From NCBI RefSeq assembly GCF_011064845.1, contig NZ_CP049015.1:806001-870000 (forward strand): a DNA stretch of 64,000 bases, in the 5' to 3' direction. This DNA comes from Citrobacter freundii ATCC 8090 = MTCC 1658 = NBRC 12681. GTDB lineage: Bacteria > Pseudomonadota > Gammaproteobacteria > Enterobacterales > Enterobacteriaceae. The notes beneath the pieces are model-generated. The model did not search any database. It was not told the DNA's origin and saw only the letters and a list, made by a program, of their open reading frames with translations. Within the stretch, counting starts at the first letter, position 1. Each line of letters begins with the position of its first letter. Shown in pieces: positions 37,992 through 49,670 of the stretch. The position numbers were made by a program, and so were the translations under genes.

Positions 37992-38019
37992 AAAAGGCGC
38001 AGACTTCTGCGCCTTTTTT
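37992..38019 (+). terminator. secA terminator
   Basis: Stem AAAAGGCGCAGA with TCTGCGCCTTTTTT, a short loop and six T, 15 bp after the secA stop and immediately before mutT. Confidence 0.85.
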
Positions 38020-38032
38020 ATGGACGATGAAA

Positions 38033-38422
38033 ATGAAAATATTGCAGATCGCCGTCGGGATTATTCGTAATCAGCACAATGAAATTTTTATCACCCAGCG
38101 TGCGGCTGATGCCCACATGGCCAATAAGCTGGAGTTCCCCGGCGGGAAAATTGAAGCGGGCGAAACGCCGGAGCAGGCGCTGATTCGCGAGCTACAGGAA
38201 GAAGTAGGGATCACGCCGACTCAAAGTTCATTGTTCGAAAAGTTGGAGTATCAGTTTCCGGACAGGCATATCACTCTGTGGTTCTGGCTGGTTGAAAGCT
38301 GGGAAGGCGAGCCGTGGGGAAAAGAGGGGCAACCGGCGCAGTGGATAGCGCAATATGCTCTGAATGCGGAAGATTTCCCGCCGGCGAATGCACCGGTCAT
38401 TGAAAAGCTGATTACTGGATAA
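38033..38422 (+). CDS. mutT: MutT, 8-oxo-dGTP diphosphatase
   Basis: MutT removes 8-oxo-dGTP and prevents A to C mutation. It is a Nudix hydrolase whose Nudix box runs from GGKIEAGE to RELQEEVGI (about residues 37-59). ATG 38033 gives 129 residues, as in E. coli, and sits 8 bp after GGA; the ATG at 38027 is only 2 bp from it and would add two residues. The C-terminal third differs most from E. coli. Confidence 0.93.
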   Translation: MKILQIAVGIIRNQHNEIFITQRAADAHMANKLEFPGGKIEAGETPEQALIRELQEEVGITPTQSSLFEKLEYQFPDRHITLWFWLVESWEGEPWGKEGQPAQWIAQYALNAEDFPPANAPVIEKLITG

Positions 38423-38430
38423 TGGTGTTC

Positions 38431-38498
38431 GTAGGCCGGATAAGGCAACACCGCCATCCGGCAAATTATGGCGGGGGTGCTACGCTTGCCCGCCCTAC
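38431..38498. repeat. REP pair between mutT and yacG
   Basis: A REP palindrome at 38433-38463 (GCCGGATAAGGC...GCCATCCGGC) is followed by a second hairpin at 38470-38494 (GGCGGG...CCCGCC). Both lie between the convergent ends of mutT and yacG and could act as a two-way terminator. Confidence 0.75.
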
Positions 38499-38510
38499 GT
38501 ATTAGCAGAA

Positions 38511-38705
38511 TTACTTCTGCTCCTCACTCCAGTCGTCGCTTTCCGACAGATCGCCTGAGCTTGGGATGCGTTTCTCTTCTGCAGCCCACTCTCCCAGATC
38601 GATTAACTGGCAGCGCTTGCTGCAGAATGGGCGAAACGGACTGACTTCAGCCCATACTACAGGCTTGCCGCAGGTTGGGCAGTTGACGATGGTTTGTTCA
38701 GACAT
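38511..38705 (-). CDS. yacG: DNA gyrase inhibitor YacG (zinc protein)
   Basis: YacG is a small zinc-finger protein that inhibits DNA gyrase in E. coli. It has 64 residues; the zinc ligands are Cys9, Cys12, Cys28 and Cys32 (CPTCG and FCSKRC). The acidic tail ends SDDWSEEQK. Last gene of coaE-zapD-yacG. Confidence 0.95.
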   Translation of the reverse strand: MSEQTIVNCPTCGKPVVWAEVSPFRPFCSKRCQLIDLGEWAAEEKRIPSSGDLSESDDWSEEQK

Positions 38706-38714
38706 GTTGACTCC

Positions 38715-40078
<1,364 letters not shown>

Positions 40079-40219
40079 AGATGCCGATCCTGGAGTTTAA
40101 GTTTGATTATCAAACAGTTAAAAGTTAAGCGTGCGAAGGCGAGGCTGTTGCAGGATTAACCTACTATTCGCCAGGTAAATTTATGGGATTGTAGCGTAAA
40201 AAAAGAGAATTTCGCAGTC

Positions 40220-40247
40220 TTGCGCGGCATTGATTAGTGCGTATGAT
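40220..40247 (+). promoter_or_regulatory. Candidate guaC promoter
   Basis: TTGCGC (40220-40225), 16 bp, then TATGAT (40242-40247), about 57 bp before the guaC start. The rest of the 40079-40303 gap shows no gene. Confidence 0.5.
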
Positions 40248-40303
40248 AGCGTCACTGGAGTTGTGAGTTTCGATTTTTCGCCATTAACCCCAGGAATCCG
40301 CAC

Positions 40304-41347
40304 ATGCGTATCGAAGAAGATCTGAAGTTAGGTTTCAAAGACGTTCTTATCCGCCCTAAGCGTTCTACTCTCAAAAGCCGTTCCGATGTTGAGCTGGAAC
40401 GTCAATTTACCTTTAAGCATTCAGGTCAGACCTGGTCCGGCGTACCTATTATTGCCGCGAACATGGACACTGTCGGGACGTTTGCCATGGCAACGGCGCT
40501 GGCATCCTTCGACATCCTGACCGCTGTGCACAAACACTATTCTGTTGAAGACTGGGCCGCCTTCATCGCAGAGACTTCTGCCGATGTACTCAAACACGTA
40601 ATGGTTTCAACCGGCACGTCTGACGCAGACTTCGAAAAAACCAAACAGATTTTGGCGCTCAACCCAGCGCTGAATTTTATCTGCATTGATGTGGCAAATG
40701 GCTACTCAGAGCATTTTGTTCAGTTTGTGTCGAAAGCGCGTGAAGCATGGCCGACAAAAACGATTTGTGCGGGCAATGTAGTCACCGGTGAAATGTGTGA
40801 AGAGCTGGTGCTCTCCGGTGCTGATATTGTCAAAGTAGGCATAGGCCCGGGTTCTGTATGCACCACACGTGTAAAAACCGGCGTTGGCTATCCACAGCTT
40901 TCTGCGGTTATTGAATGTGCGGATGCAGCCCACGGTCTGGGCGGCATGATTGTCAGCGACGGCGGCTGCACAATGCCGGGTGACGTTGCAAAAGCGTTTG
41001 GCGGCGGCGCAGACTTCGTTATGCTCGGCGGTATGTTGGCCGGTCACGAAGAAAGCGGCGGCAAAATTGTTGAAGAAAACGGTGAGAAATTCATGCTGTT
41101 CTACGGTATGAGCTCAGAATCTGCTATGACCCGCCATGTTGGTGGTGTTGCTCAGTATCGTGCCGCTGAAGGTAAAACCGTTAAGCTGCCTCTGCGCGGC
41201 CCGGTTGATAATACCGCTCGCGATATTCTCGGCGGTTTGCGTTCTGCTTGCACCTATGTAGGCGCATCCCGTCTGAAAGAGCTGACCAAACGTACAACGT
41301 TTATTCGTGTACAGGAACAAGAGAACCGCGTATTCAATAGCCTGTAA
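40304..41347 (+). CDS. guaC: GMP reductase
   Basis: GuaC deaminates GMP to IMP with NADPH, balancing purine pools. It has 347 residues, as in E. coli, in an IMPDH-type barrel; the catalytic cysteine lies in [20 protein letters not shown] near residue 186. The start is ATG 40304 ([15 protein letters not shown]). Confidence 0.97.
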   Translation: MRIEEDLKLGFKDVLIRPKRSTLKSRSDVELERQFTFKHSGQTWSGVPIIAANMDTVGTFAMATALASFDILTAVHKHYSVEDWAAFIAETSADVLKHVMVSTGTSDADFEKTKQILALNPALNFICIDVANGYSEHFVQFVSKAREAWPTKTICAGNVVTGEMCEELVLSGADIVKVGIGPGSVCTTRVKTGVGYPQLSAVIECADAAHGLGGMIVSDGGCTMPGDVAKAFGGGADFVMLGGMLAGHEESGGKIVEENGEKFMLFYGMSSESAMTRHVGGVAQYRAAEGKTVKLPLRGPVDNTARDILGGLRSACTYVGASRLKELTKRTTFIRVQEQENRVFNSL

Positions 41348-41363
41348 AACAGGTCGTTCTGTG

Positions 41364-41399
41364 AAATGCCGGATGGCGTTACGTCGCCATCCGGCATTT
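41364..41399. repeat. REP palindrome, probable two-way terminator between guaC and hofC
   Basis: A perfect inverted repeat with 15-bp arms, AAATGCCGGATGGCG (41364-41378) and CGCCATCCGGCATTT (41385-41399), around a 6-bp loop. It is centred between the convergent guaC and hofC stops. Confidence 0.85.
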
Positions 41400-41403
41400 G
41401 AAT

Positions 41404-42606
41404 TTATCCCACTCCGCTCATCGCATCTCCCAAATGGAAAATCGGTAAATACATCGCGACAACCAGCGTACCGATGATAAGCCCCGTAATGACCAGCAAC
41501 GCAGGCTCAAGTAATGCAGCCAAATTCTCAGCTTGAGCCAGGGTTTTCTCGCCATGGTGATGCGCGAGATTGCGCAGCATTGCATCCAGCGAGCCGGAAG
41601 CTTCACCTGTTCGGACCAGCTGTATGCACAATGGGCTGAATTCACCGCTATTTTTAAGCGCTAACCAGACCGGCTTTCCGGCGCTAATGTCGTGCTGAAC
41701 CAGCGCTAAACGTTGCGACCAGAAAGGGTTAGCCAGCGTTTCGGTAACGCTCTCAAGACCCTGCAAAAAGGGAATGCCCGCATTTTGCGTTAACGCCAGA
41801 ACGGTGAAGATCTGCGTGAGCTTTTGCCCTCTCACCATCGGCCCTATGACCGGGAGGCTGAGCAGCAATTTCTGGCGCAGAACGAGCCAGTACGGTTTCT
41901 GATTTATCAAATGATGTGCCGCAACCGCTACCAGGCCAAGTGCTACCGCCAGCCATCCCCATTGGCTGCTATAGTGTGCGATGGTAATAATCCACTGAGT
42001 GAGGGCCGGTAGCGGGGTGTTGAATGTCTGGTAGATGGCGGCAAACTCAGGGAGTACAAACTGCAACATCGCAAATACGACCAACACCGCCATTGTGATG
42101 ATGATAATCGGATAGCGCAGGGCTTTTTTAACTTTATCAGCAAGTTGCTGTTGTTTCTTTTGCTGGTAGGCGAGTTCAAAACAGCAGTCGTCCAGCTTAC
42201 CCGTAAGCTCTCCGGTGCGGATCATTGCCTGGTAAAGGGGCGGAAAAACGTGTTGCCATTGTGATAGCGAGGTGGAGAGGGTAATGCCCTGTTCCATATC
42301 GTAAGCCAGCGTACGCAGTAGCGCCTGCCATTGACTGCTGGAATGTTGTTCAGCAAGCAGAGCTAGCCCTGCTGAGAGCGTTAACCCTGCTTTTAGCAAT
42401 GTCGCCAACTGGTGTATGGTTTCGGCACTTCTTGTACGGCTCCAGTGCGAGGTTTTGACACGCATACGCTTAATGCGTAGCGGCGTAATCTGTTGTTTCT
42501 CAAGAGCCAGCATTAATGACGGTTGGGTATCGGCCCATAGTGTACCTTCCAGCGATTTACCTTTGTTGTTAATGCCTTGCCAGCGCCAAAGCTGTTTAGC
42601 GGACAT
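41404..42606 (-). CDS. hofC: HofC, type II/IV secretion inner-membrane platform protein
   Basis: HofC is a GspF/PilC-family polytopic membrane protein of the type IV pilus-like hof/ppd system. It has 400 residues with two GspF domains; repeated family motifs are LATLLKAGLTLSAGLALL...MIRTGELTG and LALTQNAGIPFLQG...LVRTGEASGSLD. ATG 42606 is chosen over an upstream GTG-type extension by homology. It overlaps hofB by 11 bp. Confidence 0.92.
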   Translation of the reverse strand: MSAKQLWRWQGINNKGKSLEGTLWADTQPSLMLALEKQQITPLRIKRMRVKTSHWSRTRSAETIHQLATLLKAGLTLSAGLALLAEQHSSSQWQALLRTLAYDMEQGITLSTSLSQWQHVFPPLYQAMIRTGELTGKLDDCCFELAYQQKKQQQLADKVKKALRYPIIIITMAVLVVFAMLQFVLPEFAAIYQTFNTPLPALTQWIITIAHYSSQWGWLAVALGLVAVAAHHLINQKPYWLVLRQKLLLSLPVIGPMVRGQKLTQIFTVLALTQNAGIPFLQGLESVTETLANPFWSQRLALVQHDISAGKPVWLALKNSGEFSPLCIQLVRTGEASGSLDAMLRNLAHHHGEKTLAQAENLAALLEPALLVITGLIIGTLVVAMYLPIFHLGDAMSGVG

Positions 42607-43978
42607 GAGGCATGCCCAGTACACGAATCAGCTCTTCAAATGTCGTTAATCCTTGCTCGACGGCCTGACAGCCATTCTCGAAAAGCGTTCTCCCTGATAG
42701 CTGAGCATCAGGTTCCACTCCGTCTACGGGGGCGTCACTGGCAATACTCTGACGTAATGCCGGAGTAACAGGGAGTACTTCAAACAATGCCGTACGGCCA
42801 TAAAATCCGTGATAACAATGTTTGCAGCCAGGGGCCTGCCAATTCGGTAGTGGTGTAGGCCAGACAGCTTTCGGGAGTGTGATAGGCGTACTCTGACGTT
42901 GTCGGCAATGGGGGCACAACTTTCTGACCAATCGCTGTGCAATGACGAGCGTCAGCGCGGAGGCGATCATCCAGCGTGCGACCCCCATTTGTTGCAGACG
43001 CACCAGCGTTTCACTGGTGGAATTGGTATGCAGCGTAGAAAGAACCAGATGACCGGTTTGTGCGGCTTTAAGGGCTATTTCTGCTGTTTCTCCATCGCGG
43101 ATTTCACCCACCATGATAATGTCGGGATCCTGACGCAACAGAGCACGTAAGACTCCCTGAAAAGTCAAACCGGCGCGTGGGTGAATTTGCGTCTGGTTGA
43201 TGCCTGCGATCGGGATCTCTACCGGATCTTCTACGCTACAGAGATTAACATCTGGCGTGTTTCGGGTTTGCAGCGCACTGTACAGTGTGACCGTTTTACC
43301 GCTTCCGGTAGGCCCGGTAACCAGAATCAGCCCCTGAGGCTGCTGCAAGGCTTGCGAAAATGCGGCCAGTTGCGCGTCTTGCATTCCCAGTGCGGCGATC
43401 TCCAGTGACTGCTCGACCTGATGAAGTAGCCGCAACACGACTTTTTCGCCGTAGCGACAGGGCAGGGTGGCGATGCGAAACGAGATAGGTTCTCCTGAAA
43501 TCTCAACGGTAAATTGTCCGTCTTGTGGAAGCCGATGCTCGGCAATATCCAGACTGCCCAATACTTTTAACCTCGCGGTGATGGCAATGCCCATCTCGGT
43601 CGTGACTTCCGGTAAAGCGTGGAGTACTCCATCCACACGTAATCTGATCCGATAGTGATTTTCCGCTGGCTCAAAATGAATATCAGAAGCCCGTTTCTCC
43701 AGAGCGGAATGAAACGTCTGATTCAGCAAGTCTGCTGCGCTGGCGCTGCTTTTTGTGACTACTGCAGGGAGCATTTTTTGCGGTGTATGCGTGTGGCCTT
43801 CCATTTGCTGACGTGTCCAGCAGACAATGTCGATGCGCCGGGTGGTGGCAAAATGCAGTGCATCCAGCAGTTCGTGTGATGGGGCGTCTACGACGGCGAT
43901 ATGCACCACTTCATTGTCTGCATCCAGTAATATTCCCTGATAACGTTGGCATAGCGCTGTAAGCTGGGTGGTATTCAT
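42596..43978 (-). CDS. hofB: HofB, pilus assembly ATPase (GspE/PilB family)
   Basis: HofB is the cytoplasmic ATPase expected to power assembly of the PpdD pilin. It has 460 residues (E. coli 461): Walker A GPTGSGKT, aspartate box DPDIIMVGEIRD, His box LSTLHTNS and the tetracysteine zinc motif CPHC...CKHC. All catalytic motifs are present, so the gene looks functional. Confidence 0.93.
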   Translation of the reverse strand: MNTTQLTALCQRYQGILLDADNEVVHIAVVDAPSHELLDALHFATTRRIDIVCWTRQQMEGHTHTPQKMLPAVVTKSSASAADLLNQTFHSALEKRASDIHFEPAENHYRIRLRVDGVLHALPEVTTEMGIAITARLKVLGSLDIAEHRLPQDGQFTVEISGEPISFRIATLPCRYGEKVVLRLLHQVEQSLEIAALGMQDAQLAAFSQALQQPQGLILVTGPTGSGKTVTLYSALQTRNTPDVNLCSVEDPVEIPIAGINQTQIHPRAGLTFQGVLRALLRQDPDIIMVGEIRDGETAEIALKAAQTGHLVLSTLHTNSTSETLVRLQQMGVARWMIASALTLVIAQRLVRKLCPHCRQRQSTPITLPKAVWPTPLPNWQAPGCKHCYHGFYGRTALFEVLPVTPALRQSIASDAPVDGVEPDAQLSGRTLFENGCQAVEQGLTTFEELIRVLGMPHVR

Positions 43979-43987
43979 CTCTGTTCC

Positions 43988-44425
43988 TTAGTGGGTATCG
44001 AAGCGGAAAACATCTTCACAGGCCTGCTGCAATGCGCTGTCGTTCTGGATGATGCAGTTACGGTTCCAGCCGGTAATGCCGTTGGCATTGTCCCAAGCCG
44101 GCGTCATGGTGATGCTTAACCCGTTCAGGCTTTCCTGCCCACTAAGACTGACAACGCCTTTTTCAATGCTCATGGCTGAGACGTAACGGGTAGTTGTTGG
44201 AGTGGGAATACCATTCGTTCCGGCATCGCAGGTATCTGTTCCTCCATGTTCCAGTGCACAGAGCTCAACCGCTGTGCGATAGGGGACAAAGGTTTGCAGC
44301 ATGTCTGTCAGCGCGGCCTTGCGCAGATAGTTTTGATATGCCGGAATACCGATGGCGCTAAGAATGGCAATAATGCCAATCACCACCATGAGTTCGATAA
44401 GCGTAAAGCCTCGTTGCTTGTTCAT
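43988..44425 (-). CDS. ppdD: PpdD, prepilin peptidase-dependent major pilin
   Basis: PpdD is a type IV pilin. It has 145 residues with the class III signal MNKQRG/FTLIELMVVIGIIAILSAI, cleaved after Gly6, and the Glu5 of the mature protein. Cysteine pairs in the globular part are present (ELCALEHGG, CDAGTN, NRNC, QQACED). In E. coli the operon is silent under laboratory conditions but the pilin can be assembled. Confidence 0.94.
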   Translation of the reverse strand: MNKQRGFTLIELMVVIGIIAILSAIGIPAYQNYLRKAALTDMLQTFVPYRTAVELCALEHGGTDTCDAGTNGIPTPTTTRYVSAMSIEKGVVSLSGQESLNGLSITMTPAWDNANGITGWNRNCIIQNDSALQQACEDVFRFDTH

Positions 44426-44572
44426 TGTTCACTCCTTGAGTTTGCTGGCGCTACTTTGGCAAACCGACGGGAGGACGGCGAGAGACAAAAAACAGAATGG
44501 GAAGGCGGATTCCGAGGACTTTTACGAAATTACAGAATCAGACAATGTATTTGCTAAGAGGCTCGAAGAAAC

Positions 44573-44654
44573 TGCCGGATGGCGGCGTAAATGCCGTATC
44601 CGGCTTACAGAATAAACCTGTGTAGGAGGCCCGATAAGCGAAGCATCATCGGGC
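44573..44654. repeat. REP elements between nadC and ppdD
   Basis: Two palindromes: 44573-44604 (TGCCGGATGGCGGCG...CCGTATCCGGC) and 44629-44654 (GCCCGATAAGCG...CATCATCGGGC). They follow the nadC stop on the minus strand, between nadC and the ppdD 5' region (44426-44572). Confidence 0.8.
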
Positions 44655-44668
44655 AATACAATCAGCAA

Positions 44669-46209
<1,541 letters not shown>

Positions 46210-46213
<4 letters not shown>

Positions 46214-47064
46214 CGCTGTTTACAACATTACTGGTGTTGATTGTTGAACGCCTGTTTAAGCTGGGTGAGCACTGGCAGCTTGATCACCGGGTTGAAGCTT
46301 TTTTCCGCCGGATTAAGCATTTCTCGATGATGCGTACGGTAGGCATGACTCTTATTGCGATGGGAGTGACGTTTCTGCTACTGCGCGCACTTCATGGGCT
46401 GCTGTTTAACGTTCCGTTGCTGGTGGCGTGGATCTTAATTGGCTTGCTGTGCATCGGCGCAGGCAAGGCGCGCCTTCACTATCACGCTTACCTGAACGCG
46501 GCCGCTCGCGATGACGCTCACGCTCGTGAGGCGATGGCCAGCGAGCTGACGCTTATCCATGGTGTTCCGCCGGACTGTGACGAGCGTGAGTTCCTGCGTG
46601 AACTGCAGAACGCGCTGTTATGGAACAACTTTCGCTTTTACCTGGCGCCGTTATTCTGGCTGATTGTCGGTGGCCCGTGGGGACCTGTGACGCTGGTTGG
46701 TTATGCCTTTTTACGTGCCTGGCAGTCCTGGCTGGCGCGCTATCAGACACCGCACCAGCGTCTGCAATCGGGTATTGATGCGATCCTGCATGTGCTGGAC
46801 TGGATCCCGGTGCGTCTGGCGGGCGTGGTCTATGCGCTGTTAGGACACGGCGAGAAGGCGTTGCCAGCCTGGTTTGCGTCGCTTGCTGATCTGCATACTT
46901 CGCAATATCAGGTGCTTACGCGTCTGGCGCAGTTCTCGCTGGCGCGCGAACCTCATACCGATAAAGTCGAAACGCCAAAAGCGGCTGTTTCGATGGCGAA
47001 GAAGACCTCATTTGTGGTGGTGGTGATTATTGCGTTGCTGACCATTTATGGGGCATTAGTATAG
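46210..47064 (+). CDS. ampE: AmpE inner-membrane protein
   Basis: AmpE is an inner-membrane protein of 284 residues co-transcribed with ampD (4-bp overlap); its biochemical role is unclear. About four hydrophobic segments are seen, including [38 protein letters not shown] and the C-terminal [17 protein letters not shown]. Confidence 0.94.
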
Positions 47065-47070
47065 CGTTGT

Positions 47071-47145
47071 GCCGGATGGCGCTAACGCTTATCCGGCCTA
47101 CAATGGAAAAACGTGTAGGCCCGGTAAGCGTTAGCGCCACCGGGC
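47071..47145. repeat. REP pair between ampE and the GH43 gene
   Basis: Palindromes at 47071-47097 (GCCGGATGGCG...TATCCGGC) and 47119-47145 (GCCCGGTAAGCG...GCCACCGGGC), at the convergent gene ends. Confidence 0.8.
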
Positions 47146-47156
47146 AGTGCAACAGT

Positions 47157-48107
47157 TTAGTTCGTATCAGCAGGCGGGATGCCAAAATCTGGCATGCCGT
47201 TTTCGTCCCAACGCACGAGCTTCAGACGAGTGTGGCGGTTTGGGTCGTACAGCGGATCGCCCTCGATTTCGGTGTAATTTCTCGCGTGATACACCAGCAC
47301 ATCTTCACCTTCTGGCGTTTGCGTAAAGCTGTTGTGTCCTGGCCCAAACTGGCGGTTTTCATAGCTGGTGGTAAAGACCGGGCGCGGTGATTTGTGCCAG
47401 TTCTGCGGGGTGAGCGGATCTGCGTCTAAGTCAATCCACAATAATCCCATACAGTAGTTCTCATCGGTAGCGCTGGCGGAATAGCTGATAAACAACTTGT
47501 CGCCGTGAACCATGACGGCAGGACCTTCGTTGACCCAAAAACCCCGGCATTCCCAGTCATATTCAGGATGGCTTAGCATGACCGGCTCGCCTTTAATCGT
47601 CCATGGATTTTCCAGTTCTGCGAGATAGATATTGGAGTTTCCGGCGATATCGGGCGATTTCTGCGCCCATAGATACCACTGTTTTCCCTGATGGTTAAAG
47701 GTGGTGGCATCGAGCGCAAAGGTATCAAACTGCGTTTTAATCTGACCTTTCTCCGTCCACTTTCCGGTCAGCGGATCGGCGTCGGCACATTCGAGCGCAA
47801 ACATGCGATGCTGGAACATCCCCAGCTTGTCGAGCGACTGTGTGTGGGTGGCGGCAAAATAGATGTACCACTTGCCTGCCAGATGATGGATTTCGGGCGC
47901 CCAGATGAGTTGGCTCATGGGGCCGCTTTCTGGCTTGCGCCAGATGATAACCGGGGCGGCGGTGCGCAACCCTTCCAGCGAGTCGGCCCGGCGTATCTCC
48001 AGCCGGTCATATTCAGGTACTGAAGCAATGAAATAGTAGTGGCTACCGTCACGTAAGATAAACGGATCGGCACGCTGTTCAATAAAGGGATTTGGCCACT
48101 GATTCAT
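47157..48107 (-). CDS. Glycoside hydrolase family 43 enzyme (xylosidase/arabinosidase type)
   Basis: A 316-residue cytoplasmic protein without a signal peptide. It has the GH43 five-bladed propeller pattern: the general base Asp14 (RADPFIL), the pKa-tuning Asp133 (FALDATTF) and the acid Glu194 (VNEGPA), all in the expected order. Family members act on beta-xylosides or alpha-arabinosides. It overlaps the stop of the upstream transporter gene by one base, so the two are coupled: import of an oligosaccharide or glycoside followed by cleavage inside the cell. Exact substrate unknown. Confidence 0.85.
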   Translation of the reverse strand: MNQWPNPFIEQRADPFILRDGSHYYFIASVPEYDRLEIRRADSLEGLRTAAPVIIWRKPESGPMSQLIWAPEIHHLAGKWYIYFAATHTQSLDKLGMFQHRMFALECADADPLTGKWTEKGQIKTQFDTFALDATTFNHQGKQWYLWAQKSPDIAGNSNIYLAELENPWTIKGEPVMLSHPEYDWECRGFWVNEGPAVMVHGDKLFISYSASATDENYCMGLLWIDLDADPLTPQNWHKSPRPVFTTSYENRQFGPGHNSFTQTPEGEDVLVYHARNYTEIEGDPLYDPNRHTRLKLVRWDENGMPDFGIPPADTN

Positions 48108-49513
48108 TAGGCTTTCCTTACGGTTTCAGTCGTTTTTATATCGTGGTATTCATTCAGTTCACGGTAGTTGGCGCGGCGCTTTTCTAAATCTGTCTGGATT
48201 TGCTGCATAAACTCGCGGTCAACTTTCAGCAGACGAACCACGCCTGCAGTAATCAGGTAGCCTGCGCCCGGTATGATGGTAAACAGCAGCATAATACCGT
48301 TAATGGCGGAGTCGCTTTGCGTTTTCGCCCCAGCGTCGTAGCCGTACCAGGAGAGCAGGAAGCCGACCATCGCTCCGGCAATCGCCAGACCCAGTTTCAG
48401 GAAGAACAGGTTACCGGAGAAGCTGATTCCGGTGATACGTTTACCGGTTTTCCACTCGCCATAGTCATCGACATCCGCCATCAGCGACCAGTGCAGCGGG
48501 GATGGGATCTGATGCAGGATGTTGAGCAGGAAGTAGAGCACCATAATCATCATGGTGGCTTTCGGATCGAAGAAGTAAAACGCGGCGGAGAAAATCGCCA
48601 GGATGATATTGGTCCAGAAGAACACTTTCAGTTTGCACCAGCGATCGGTTAACACCTTCGCCAACATGCTGCCGATCATCATGCCTACAACGCCAAGACT
48701 GATAAACAACGTCGCAAATTGTGTACTCTGCTGCATAACCCAGGTCACGTAGTACATGGTGGCAGCCATGCGAATAAAACCCGGACAGACGTTGCACAGG
48801 GTTAACAGCAGAATTTTTACCCACTGATCGTTCTTCCACACATCTTTTAGATCGGCTTTTAAATCGTCATTGGTCGGGACGGCAGGACGGACACGCTCAC
48901 GGACGGTTGCAAAGCAGAACAGGAACATACACATGCCGATGAAGGCCAGTACCGCCATCGCCATTTGATACCCTTTGGCTTTGTCTTCCCCGCCGAACCA
49001 GTCGGCCATGGGGAGCAGGGTGAGTGACAGCAGCAGAGTTGCAATTCCTACCAATACAAAGCGATATGACTGGCAGGCGACGCGTTCTTGCGGATCGTTG
49101 GTGATGACGCTGCCGAGAGAGCAATAGGGGATATTGATCGCCGTATAGGTAATTGAGAGCAGGAAATAGGTAACAAAGGCATAGATAACTTTGCTGTTAT
49201 AGGTCCATTCCGGGGTGGTAAACATCAATACGCTGAATAATGCGTATGGGAAAGCCATCCACAAAAGCCATGGACGAAATCGACCATATTTGCTGCGCGT
49301 ACGGTCGGCCATTGCGCCCATAATGGGATCAGTAACGGCATCAATAACGCGTACTGAGAGCAGTAATACGCCGACCAGAGCAGGCGCCAGACCAAAAATG
49401 TCTGTGTAAAAATAGTTAACAAACAACATGATGGCGCCAAAGATGATGTTGCATCCGGCGTCGCCCATTCCATAGCCAATCTTTTCTTTCACCGTGAGCT
49501 TACTGGTTTCCAT
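48107..49513 (-). CDS. GPH-family glycoside:cation symporter (YicJ/XynT-like)
   Basis: A 468-residue inner-membrane transporter with about 12 segments. The N-terminus KEKIGYGMGDAGCNIIFG and the loop PIMGAMADRTRSKYGRFRPWLLW are the signatures of the glycoside-pentoside-hexuronide family, as in MelB and YicJ. ATG 49513 lies 8 bp after GGAG and is preferred to the GTG at 49522, which overlaps that site. It is the first gene of the pair with GH43, 157 bp after aroP. In E. coli K-12 nothing lies here; I recall a similar pair in Salmonella. Confidence 0.87.
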   Translation of the reverse strand: METSKLTVKEKIGYGMGDAGCNIIFGAIMLFVNYFYTDIFGLAPALVGVLLLSVRVIDAVTDPIMGAMADRTRSKYGRFRPWLLWMAFPYALFSVLMFTTPEWTYNSKVIYAFVTYFLLSITYTAINIPYCSLGSVITNDPQERVACQSYRFVLVGIATLLLSLTLLPMADWFGGEDKAKGYQMAMAVLAFIGMCMFLFCFATVRERVRPAVPTNDDLKADLKDVWKNDQWVKILLLTLCNVCPGFIRMAATMYYVTWVMQQSTQFATLFISLGVVGMMIGSMLAKVLTDRWCKLKVFFWTNIILAIFSAAFYFFDPKATMMIMVLYFLLNILHQIPSPLHWSLMADVDDYGEWKTGKRITGISFSGNLFFLKLGLAIAGAMVGFLLSWYGYDAGAKTQSDSAINGIMLLFTIIPGAGYLITAGVVRLLKVDREFMQQIQTDLEKRRANYRELNEYHDIKTTETVRKA

Positions 49514-49639
49514 CAACTGCACTCCATGAATGAGATATGGAGAGAATTATTGTCTGGTACCGGTGTTTTTGCGTTGCAGGATAACGCCGCTGATATGGAC
49601 TAAACAGTCGTGAGTGGGAAAGTGTGAGGCAGGTAACAA

Positions 49640-49662
49640 CCCCCACCTGGCGCAGGTGGGGG
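49640..49662 (-). terminator. Probable aroP terminator
   Basis: A perfect hairpin, CCCCCACCTG (49640-49649) with CAGGTGGGGG (49653-49662) around a 3-base loop, 8 bp after the aroP stop on the minus strand. The following T run is poor (TTGTTACC), so termination may be partial. Confidence 0.6.
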
Positions 49663-49670
49663 AGGAAAAA

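Noticed and set aside
43988..44425. Possible decay of the cryptic pilus operon (ppdD-hofB-hofC)
   Set aside because: All three genes are full length with catalytic and cleavage motifs intact, so there is no evidence of pseudogenes.
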